Shown: positions 15,544-20,345 of the stretch, in pieces | Numbering within the stretch: the stretch's first letter is position 1 | How the letters are laid out: each line of letters opens with the position of its first letter | DNA from: a virus | DNA length: 20,345 nt | Virus record (IMG/VR): IMGVR_UViG_3300025168_000889 | Coordinates: 1 to 20,345 of that record | Reading direction: 5' to 3' (one strand) | Notes under the pieces: generated by a model | The model's input: only the letters and a program-made list of their open reading frames with translations | What the model was told of the DNA's origin: nothing | The model's database searches: none | Translations under genes and position numbers: made by a program

Positions 15544-16113
15544 ATGAAACTAAAAAACATACTTAAAGAGGCCAAAAGGCAACAATGGACAGAACAAGAT
15601 AAGGGGACTTTTTTGAAAGCCGTTTCTAAATTTAATGAATATGGGTCTAATATCTACAAAAGCGAAACCATTAAAGAATCTTTAAAAACTATTACAGAGT
15701 TAATACAAAAAGCCGAATCTTTTACTATTAATGAAACGGAAGATTGGTTTGATGAAATCTCTGTTAAAAGAGATATGAAGCAATTAAGAGAAGCTTCAAA
15801 TCTATTTGGCAAAACTGTTAATGAGATGGAAGTTATGCAACAACGTTTAGAATCTTTATATGAAGATATGGGTTATAAGCTTGGTAAATATTTTGAAATA
15901 TCTGAAAAAGTAGATAATATTTCTGATAAAGAAGCTGCTACTGATTTTGATGATCTAGAAGATAAAGACGTTGACAACGATGGTGACACAGACGATTCTG
16001 ATGAATATTTACATCATAAACTTGGTGTAGTTGCTAAGAAAACTGAAGGATATGCTTCTGCATTTTCACGAATGAAATCTACAGGTAATTTAAGTAAATT
16101 TAAAAAAATGTAA
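15544..16113 (+). CDS. Head-region core-type protein with EF-hand-like loop
   Basis: This 189-residue protein is helical and highly charged. Its N-terminus, MKLKNILKEAKRQQ, has the look of the short capsid-targeting peptides of T4 internal proteins, which end in a gp21 site such as IAE|A; here LKE|A at residues 8-10. Residues 142-153 (DVDNDGDTDDSD) form an EF-hand or dockerin-like calcium loop with Asp at positions 1, 3, 5, 7, 9 and 12, followed by EYLHHKLG. Many marine T4-like phage proteins carry a DxDNDGD stretch. AGGA at 15533-15536 precedes ATG by 7 bases. It is likely an internal or core protein; family name unknown. Confidence 0.65.
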   Translation: MKLKNILKEAKRQQWTEQDKGTFLKAVSKFNEYGSNIYKSETIKESLKTITELIQKAESFTINETEDWFDEISVKRDMKQLREASNLFGKTVNEMEVMQQRLESLYEDMGYKLGKYFEISEKVDNISDKEAATDFDDLEDKDVDNDGDTDDSDEYLHHKLGVVAKKTEGYASAFSRMKSTGNLSKFKKM

Positions 16114-16142
16114 ATAAATTTTTTTATCTCGGTTTTATTTCT

Positions 16143-16155
16143 TATATTTATATAG
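16143..16155 (+). promoter_or_regulatory. Candidate late promoter of the bS21 gene
   Basis: TATATTTATATAG matches the terminase-promoter motif and lies 25 bases before the ATG at 16180. The leader that follows (ending TCTCAAAAAAATAGTT) is A-rich and has no Shine-Dalgarno, unlike the capsid genes around it. Confidence 0.5.
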
Positions 16156-16179
16156 TTTATTAATCTCAAAAAAATAGTT

Positions 16180-16455
16180 ATGCAAAAAAATAAATTTTAC
16201 AAAAAGCCCAAAGCTGAAGATTTTATGATCCCTGGGTGTCCCAATGGGGTTAGGGTACCTCACGGTAATATAGAAGCCGCATTGAGGAAATTTAAAAAGC
16301 AAGTAAAAGAATTTGGAACTGTTTCCGAGTTCACAGACAAAAAGGCTTATATTAAAAAATCCGCTAAGAAAAGGATCCAAAAAGAAGAAGCCATAGAAAG
16401 ATTGAGAAGGGAGGTTGTAAAACAAAAAATTCTAGATAAGAATTCTTGTTTTTAA
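16180..16455 (+). CDS. rpsU: Phage-encoded small-subunit ribosomal protein bS21
   Basis: The 91 residues contain the bS21 signature: an N-terminal VRVPHGNIEAALRKFKKQVK (24-43, matching the xAL(R/K)(R/K)(F/Y)K(R/K) helix), GTVSEF (46-51), KKAYIKKSAKKR (54-65, the FIKPS/FYEKP position) and a long basic helix to residue 82. The AYIKKS form is closer to my memory of Bacteroidetes bS21 (AFIKPS) than of the E. coli protein (FYEKPT). About 23 residues precede the domain (MQKNKFYKKPKAEDFMIPG and on), an extension not usual in bacterial bS21. bS21 binds the 30S platform near the 16S rRNA 3' end, where Shine-Dalgarno pairing happens. Phage copies of bS21 are reported in several phage groups, including a SAR11 phage. 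The gene is a lone unit between a promoter-like motif and a strong terminator. Confidence 0.85.
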   Translation: MQKNKFYKKPKAEDFMIPGCPNGVRVPHGNIEAALRKFKKQVKEFGTVSEFTDKKAYIKKSAKKRIQKEEAIERLRREVVKQKILDKNSCF

Positions 16456-16474
16456 CAACAAACATCTTAAAAAT

Positions 16475-16505
16475 AAAGGGCCTTTACATCAAAGGCTCTT
16501 TTTTT
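16475..16505 (+). terminator. Intrinsic terminator after bS21
   Basis: AAAGGGCCTTT, loop ACATC, AAAGGCTCTTT form an 11-bp stem with one G-U pair, followed directly by a run of T to 16505. It begins 20 bases after the bS21 stop and separates this gene from the scaffold-capsid unit. Confidence 0.9.
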
Positions 16506-16534
16506 GTGGCTTTTTTTTGAATTTTTAAAATATA

Positions 16535-16550
16535 ACTATATACTTATATG
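16535..16550 (+). promoter_or_regulatory. Possible variant late promoter of scaffold-capsid unit
   Basis: CTATATACTTATATG contains TATACTTAT, a two-mismatch form of the GATATTTAT motif. It is the only plausible site between the terminator at 16505 and the scaffold ATG at 16647, where a promoter is expected. Weak evidence on its own. Confidence 0.35.
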
Positions 16551-16557
16551 TGTAATA

Positions 16558-16619
16558 CGCTATCCCAATATAGCGGTGTAATAAAATTAACCTACCTATT
16601 ATAGTTCCAAATAACTATA
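16558..16619 (+). promoter_or_regulatory. Structured leader with two hairpins before scaffold and capsid genes
   Basis: Hairpin 1 pairs CGCTAT (16558-16563) with ATAGCG (16570-16575) around CCCAAT. Hairpin 2 pairs TATAGTT (16600-16606) with AACTATA (16613-16619) around CCAAAT. They stand 18 bases before the AGGAGA of the scaffold gene. ATAACTATAT also occurs twice, at 16532 and 16611. The leader is otherwise non-coding. It could protect the abundant capsid message or control translation; role inferred. Confidence 0.45.
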
Positions 16620-16646
16620 TTTCTTAAAACACATTTAGGAGAAGTA

Positions 16647-17600
16647 ATGAGTGATTTACTAAAAGATGCTATTGCAGATGCAAAAGCTGTTCGTGAGACA
16701 GCAATTGAAAATGCAAAAATGGCTCTTGAAGAAGCTTTTACTCCAAAACTACAATCTATGCTATCAGCTAAAATTGAAGAAGAAATGGAAGACGATGCAG
16801 ATCTACCCGCGGGTGTAAGCCCAGACGAAGATTTGGAAGAACAATCCAATTTATCTGAAGATGATGCTGATGAAAGCGAAGTTTACGAAGACGAAGATGA
16901 TGGTGAAGATGAGGATCTCGGAATTGACGAACTTACCGAAGATGAAGACGAATCTATACAAGATGAAGACGAATCCATGGAAGAAGACGATGAAGAAGAT
17001 CTAGAACTCGAATCTATTATCAAAGAACTTGAAGACGAAATGGATGATGAAGAAGAACATGACGAAGAAGAAGTTGATATCGACATGCCTACTGAAGAAC
17101 CCCCTGTCGCTGACATGGATATAGAAGATGATGAAGAAGAAGTTGATCTAGAAGAAATCCTTAGATCTCTAAGAGAAGATGAGGATGATACAGAAATAGA
17201 AGAAGATGACGAAGAAGAAGTTGAAGTTAATGAACTAAAAGGACAATTAGAAGAAGCTTATGGCACTATTCGTTCTTTAAAGGGAACCATTAATGAAGTT
17301 AATCTTTTAAATGCTAAACTTTTATTTTCTAACAAAATCTTTAGAAGCAACACTTTATCAGAGTCAGAAAAAGTTCGAGTAATCGAAAATTTTGACAGAG
17401 CTAAAAACTTACGTGAAATTAAATTAATATATTCGACATTGGCAGAATCTTTTAAGGTTTCGTCAAGGTCTAAGAAAACCAAAATTACCGAAGGCTTTGC
17501 TTCGAAGTCGGTTAAAACAACCGCAGCTTCGAAACCAAAAGTTATTGCCGAAGGTAATGAACTAGCTAATAGAATGAAAAAATTAGCCGGTTTACTTTAA
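16647..17600 (+). CDS. 22: Prohead core scaffold protein (gp22-like), extremely acidic
   Basis: This 317-residue protein is close to T4 gp22 in length (269) but has an expanded acidic centre. Residues 1-43 form a helix (LKDAIADAKAVRETAIENAK). Residues 44-195 are almost pure Asp/Glu with few other residues. Residues 196-270 form the recognisable gp22-type coiled-coil end (LKGTINEVNLLNAKLLFSNK and on to STLAESF). The tail ends ANRMKKLAGLL and contains ITE|G (280-283) and IAE|G (300-303), typical gp21 cleavage sites. The scaffold builds the prohead core and is then degraded by gp21. Strong AGGAGAAG at 16637-16644. It is directly followed by the capsid gene. Confidence 0.9.
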   Translation: MSDLLKDAIADAKAVRETAIENAKMALEEAFTPKLQSMLSAKIEEEMEDDADLPAGVSPDEDLEEQSNLSEDDADESEVYEDEDDGEDEDLGIDELTEDEDESIQDEDESMEEDDEEDLELESIIKELEDEMDDEEEHDEEEVDIDMPTEEPPVADMDIEDDEEEVDLEEILRSLREDEDDTEIEEDDEEEVEVNELKGQLEEAYGTIRSLKGTINEVNLLNAKLLFSNKIFRSNTLSESEKVRVIENFDRAKNLREIKLIYSTLAESFKVSSRSKKTKITEGFASKSVKTTAASKPKVIAEGNELANRMKKLAGLL

Positions 17601-17619
17601 AACTTAGGAGAAATTAAAA

Positions 17620-19287
17620 ATGTCAAACATTTCTAATTTATTAAGTGATGCTGGTTCCTCTTATAAAAATCAAATCAATGAAACTCGAGGTTTGGTAAAT
17701 AAGTGGGATAAAACAGGTCTTCTTGAAGGAATGGACCAAGATTATGATAAATCTGGTATGGCTGTTCTTTTGGAGAATCAAGCTCGTCAATTGATTGATG
17801 AAGCTTCTTCAACAGGGACTGCTACAAATTCTGAAGAATGGTCGGGCGTAGCTCTTCCACTTGTAAGAAGAATCTTTGCTGAAATTGCAGCAAAAGATTT
17901 TGTATCTGTTCAACCAATGAATTTACCATCAGGACTAGTTTTCTATCTTGATTTTAAATATGGAACCACCACCGCTGACGAGGGAAGATTTTCTGGCGAT
18001 ATGTTCGGAAACACTTCTGCGTCAACTGATCCAAACGGCGGTCTTTATGGAGACGGTAGATGGGCATATTCCATCAAAGATAATTCTGTATATACTACGT
18101 TAACTACTGTTACCACTGCATCTTGGAAAGAGATCGGATTCAACTCTGCTCTATCTTCTTCAATTGCAGGAGGTGGTGATAGCGACGGAAATAATACTTT
18201 TAAAATATCTTTTCCTCTATCTATACTAACTAACTCTGATAATGCAGGTGTTAAAGGCTGGACAATGACATCGTCTAACTTTAGTGCTGCTAACAACATT
18301 AGTATGTATAACTACGTTTCTGATACAATACAAACAGCAGGAAGTAATAATCCAATTTTTGGATCAGATCTTTCTGGAGCAGCTTCTGCTTCTATCTTTG
18401 TATTAGGAGAAGGCGTTGTAGGTCCTAGTGCTAGCCCTGAACCTGTAACCGTAAATTATGGTAAACAGCCTACAGATATTTCGAGAGGTGATTTCGAAGA
18501 TACATCTGGCACAGGTACAGATATCAGTATTCCGGAAGTTAACGTACAAATGCACTCTGAACCAATTGTTGCTAAGACACGAAAATTGAAAGCAGTCTGG
18601 TCTCCAGAATTTGCTCAAGATTTAAATGCTTATCATTCAATTGATGCAGAAGCAGAATTAACTTCAATGCTTTCTGAATACATCTCAATGGAGATTGATT
18701 TGGAGATCTTGGACATGCTTATCCAAAACGCAGTAACTACTGAATATTGGTCAGCTACACCAGGAGAAACATTGAATGCTGCAGGAACTGGATTTGATGC
18801 TGGTAACTCTGCTGAAGCTTACAATCAAGGAACTTGGTTCCAAACGATTGGTACTAAGGTTCAAAAAGTATCTAACAAAATCCATGCTAGAACTCTTAGA
18901 GGTGGCGCTAACTTCTTGGTAACTTCACCAGACGTTGCAACTATCATAGAGTCTATTCCTGGATATGCTGCTGATACTGACGGTGGAGCAATGGGAACAC
19001 AAGGATTTGCAATGGGAGTACAAAAAGTAGGTTCGCTAAATAGCAGATTTACAGTGTACAAAAACCCATACATGCAAAGGAATGTTATCCTTATGGGATT
19101 CCGTGGAACTCAATTCTTGGAAACTGGAGCGGTTTACGCACCATATATTCCATTGATTATGACTCCTCTGGTATACGATCCTACTAACTTTACACCACGT
19201 AAAGGAGTAATGACTCGATATGCTAAGAAGATCGTACGTCCTGAATTCTATGGCAAGATCAATATTAAAGGTTTAAACAGAATTTAA
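17620..19287 (+). CDS. 23: Major capsid protein (gp23-like)
   Basis: At 555 residues it is close to T4 gp23 (521). Recognisable blocks are LVRRIFAEIAAKDFVSVQPM (81-100), the YGDGRWAYS region, IPEVNVQMHSEPIVAKTRKL (about 304-323) with AVWSPEFAQDLNAYHSIDAE after it, MLSEYISMEIDLEIL, FLVTSPDVATIIESIPGY (about 431-448) and the closing MTRYAKKIVRPEFYGKI. It forms the hexamers of the head shell. N-terminal processing by gp21 is likely at LIDE61|A62, close to T4's Glu65-Ala66. AGGAGA (17606-17611) gives a strong ribosome site, and a terminator follows 27 bases after the stop. No separate vertex protein gp24 is seen next to it. Confidence 0.97.
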   Translation: MSNISNLLSDAGSSYKNQINETRGLVNKWDKTGLLEGMDQDYDKSGMAVLLENQARQLIDEASSTGTATNSEEWSGVALPLVRRIFAEIAAKDFVSVQPMNLPSGLVFYLDFKYGTTTADEGRFSGDMFGNTSASTDPNGGLYGDGRWAYSIKDNSVYTTLTTVTTASWKEIGFNSALSSSIAGGGDSDGNNTFKISFPLSILTNSDNAGVKGWTMTSSNFSAANNISMYNYVSDTIQTAGSNNPIFGSDLSGAASASIFVLGEGVVGPSASPEPVTVNYGKQPTDISRGDFEDTSGTGTDISIPEVNVQMHSEPIVAKTRKLKAVWSPEFAQDLNAYHSIDAEAELTSMLSEYISMEIDLEILDMLIQNAVTTEYWSATPGETLNAAGTGFDAGNSAEAYNQGTWFQTIGTKVQKVSNKIHARTLRGGANFLVTSPDVATIIESIPGYAADTDGGAMGTQGFAMGVQKVGSLNSRFTVYKNPYMQRNVILMGFRGTQFLETGAVYAPYIPLIMTPLVYDPTNFTPRKGVMTRYAKKIVRPEFYGKINIKGLNRI

Positions 19288-19314
19288 TCCTGGATATTAA
19301 TCTATCTTAAAAGT

Positions 19315-19348
19315 AAGGCTCTATTTTAAAATAGGGCCTTATTTTTTT
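19315..19348 (+). terminator. Intrinsic terminator after major capsid gene
   Basis: AAGGCTCTA pairs with TAGGGCCTT around TTTTAAAA (the A/T bases can extend the stem), with one G-U pair, then ATTTTTTT. It closes the scaffold-capsid unit. Its GGCTC/GGGCC core is the same as in the terminator at 16475. Confidence 0.92.
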
Positions 19349-19368
19349 GCCTTCTTATTTAAAAAAAT

Positions 19369-19377
19369 GATATTTAT
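19369..19377 (+). promoter_or_regulatory. Candidate late promoter after capsid terminator
   Basis: GATATTTAT lies 45 bases before the ATG at 19414 and right after the capsid terminator, where a new start of transcription is needed. The core is identical to the sites at 1215, 6433 and 12227. Confidence 0.5.
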
Positions 19378-19413
19378 TATTGATTTGTTGAATACTAAAC
19401 AAGGAGATATTTA

Positions 19414-19842
19414 ATGTCAGCCGGAATTTATTCTTTTACTATAGAACAAGGAGCTACTGTAGATTTTCAAATTAACTTGGAAGATTCTAGTGGGGAACCA
19501 ATAGACTTAAGTGGCTATGATGCTAGAATGCAGATTCGTCCTACAAAAGAATCTGGAAAGATTATATGTAAATTATCTTCTTCATTACAAGATGATTTTA
19601 CAGGTTTAGATATGACGCCTGCATCTGCTTCAGCAATACTTCCCCAAAGCTCTGGTAGCATCCGATTATACATTTCTGCATTTAGCTCTTCTTTATTTTC
19701 TTCAGGTTCTCAACCGATATGGGATCGAGCATATTATGATATAGAAATACGTAGTGGTAGTGGAGTTACAACCACTGTTAATAGAATATTAGAGGGCAAA
19801 GTTAAGCTCTCAAAAGAAGTAACTAGAAATGGACATCCCTAA
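19414..19842 (+). CDS. Virion/baseplate-type protein with BppU-like fold signature
   Basis: The 142 residues start with IYSFTIEQGATVDFQINLED, then SGEPIDLSGYDARMQIRPTK and, near the C-terminus, YYDIEIRSGSGVTTTVNRIL then EGKVKLSKEVTR. This pattern (QGA-FxI, DLSGYxARMQIR, YDIEI, RILEGKVxLSxEVTR) is widespread in phage proteins that anchor fibres or form baseplate accessory parts, and resembles the N-terminal module of lactococcal BppU. It is followed 2 bases later by a fibre gene, so it may be the fibre's adaptor. AAGGAG at 19401-19406 gives a strong ribosome site. Confidence 0.7.
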   Translation: MSAGIYSFTIEQGATVDFQINLEDSSGEPIDLSGYDARMQIRPTKESGKIICKLSSSLQDDFTGLDMTPASASAILPQSSGSIRLYISAFSSSLFSSGSQPIWDRAYYDIEIRSGSGVTTTVNRILEGKVKLSKEVTRNGHP

Positions 19843-19844
19843 TT

Positions 19845-20345
19845 ATGGCTAATAATGTATCGAGTAATTTGAATGTAGTAACTATATCAATTCCAGGGGC
19901 CAGAGGTAGTACTGGATTAACCGGACCAACCGGGAGTGGATTCCCATTTGTGGGAAACGCATCAATAACCGGGTCTTTACATGTAAGTGGGTCTGGAACT
20001 ATTTCTAACATAGGTCGATTGGATAACTATGGAGAAGCATATTTTACCGGTTCCCTAAAAATGGATGGATTGGGAATTGGAACGGGAATAGTAGGGCATA
20101 ATTTTACTGTTGGTCCTGGTAGTGAGAGTGCTAATTTTATTGGATTACCTGCTGGAGTTAGTGGGTCCTTTAGTGGTAGCTTTACTGGTGATGGTAGTAA
20201 CTTAATTGGAACAACATCTGCAAGTTTTGCATCGACAGCTATTAGTGCTTCTTATGCTGCAACTGCTTCATATGCAATATCCGCCTCTCATGAAATTATA
20301 AAAGAAATATCCTCTTCACATGCTAATACAGCTGATCTTGCTGGG
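19845..20345 (+). CDS. Tail fibre protein, 3' end outside window
   Basis: ATG 19845 opens a frame that stays open to the window edge (167 codons). The N-terminus has a short collagen-like stretch (PGARGSTGLTGPTGSG, about residues 18-33), then ITGSLHVSGSGTISNIGRL, SGSFSGSFTGDGSNLIG and the Ala/Ser/Tyr repeats described separately. The style is that of long marine myovirus fibres. No strong Shine-Dalgarno precedes it, only GGA 11 bases back, so coupling to the adaptor gene is likely. A C-terminal chaperone would be expected but is out of view. Confidence 0.8.
   Translation, partial: MANNVSSNLNVVTISIPGARGSTGLTGPTGSGFPFVGNASITGSLHVSGSGTISNIGRLDNYGEAYFTGSLKMDGLGIGTGIVGHNFTVGPGSESANFIGLPAGVSGSFSGSFTGDGSNLIGTTSASFASTAISASYAATASYAISASHEIIKEISSSHANTADLAG
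20217..20291 (+). repeat. Ala-Ser-Tyr/Phe repeats in fibre gene
   Basis: Residues 125-149 of the fibre show SASFAST, SASYAAT, ASYAIS and SASH steps with a spacing of six to nine residues. The DNA repeats are imperfect (TCTTATGC, TCATATGC), so selection is on the protein. The pattern probably continues beyond the window edge. Confidence 0.65.

Noticed and set aside
16883-17116. Minus-strand open frame encoding poly-serine
   Set aside because: It is the antisense of the GAA/GAT/GAC-rich acidic stretch of the scaffold; it has no ribosome site and no credible protein composition.
1-20345. tRNA genes, CRISPR arrays, insertion sequences, integrase or attachment sites
   Set aside because: I looked for cloverleaf-like segments, regularly spaced repeats, terminal inverted repeats and transposase motifs on both strands and saw none that I could support.

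Overview
The window is a compact, AT-rich stretch of a T4-like myovirus genome. All 25 genes lie on the + strand, often overlapping or a few bases apart. T4-type landmarks are recognisable from the sequence: the end of the gp46 recombination nuclease subunit, large terminase gp17, portal gp20, prohead protease gp21, scaffold gp22 and major capsid protein gp23. The style (S74-chaperoned fibre, Ala-Ser-Tyr repeat fibre, many small lineage-specific proteins among the capsid genes) resembles uncultured marine T4-like phages. A Bacteroidetes host is favoured, not proven: the secreted protein at 8290-8688 has a signal peptide ending SFS|Q, the pattern called the Bacteroidetes Q-rule, and the phage bS21 also looks Bacteroidetes-like. 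No tRNA, rRNA, CRISPR, IS or integrase was seen, and there is no gene-free stretch above about 190 bases.

Layout. 1-1211: 3' part of gp46 with the Rad50-type zinc hook. 1262-3067: tail fibre with a C-terminal self-cleaving chaperone. 3096-6422: a 1108-residue multidomain protein combining a HxGH-type nucleotidyltransferase, an Ntn-hydrolase-like domain and a ligase-like domain with a KTDG motif. 6453-7337: two small conserved-type unknowns. 7337-8688: four small membrane or secreted proteins, a probable lysis block (holin-like, XhlA-like, spanin-like). 8726-12210: terminase then portal; the sheath and tube genes that separate them in T4 are absent here. 12268-14558: six small proteins between portal and protease. 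14561-16113: protease and two core-type small proteins. 16180-16455: ribosomal protein bS21 as an isolated unit with its own promoter-like motif and terminator. 16647-19287: scaffold and major capsid protein behind a structured leader and closed by a terminator. 19414-20345: a BppU-like virion protein and the start of a fibre gene that leaves the window.

How it may work together. A recurrent motif, (G/T)ATATTTAT often followed by TATAG, stands before most transcription blocks and is the best late-promoter candidate. It sits so close to two start codons (6453 and 8726) that those messages may be nearly leaderless. Capsid genes carry strong Shine-Dalgarno sites (AGGAGA, GGAGGA, AAGGAG), whereas bS21 and terminase carry none. 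If the host is a Bacteroidete, whose ribosomes normally hide the anti-Shine-Dalgarno with the help of bS21, a phage bS21 lacking the hiding residue could switch ribosomes toward phage structural messages. This is the most interesting hypothesis in the window, followed by the three-domain protein, whose domain borders coincide with (L/I)xE sites of the kind cut by gp21.
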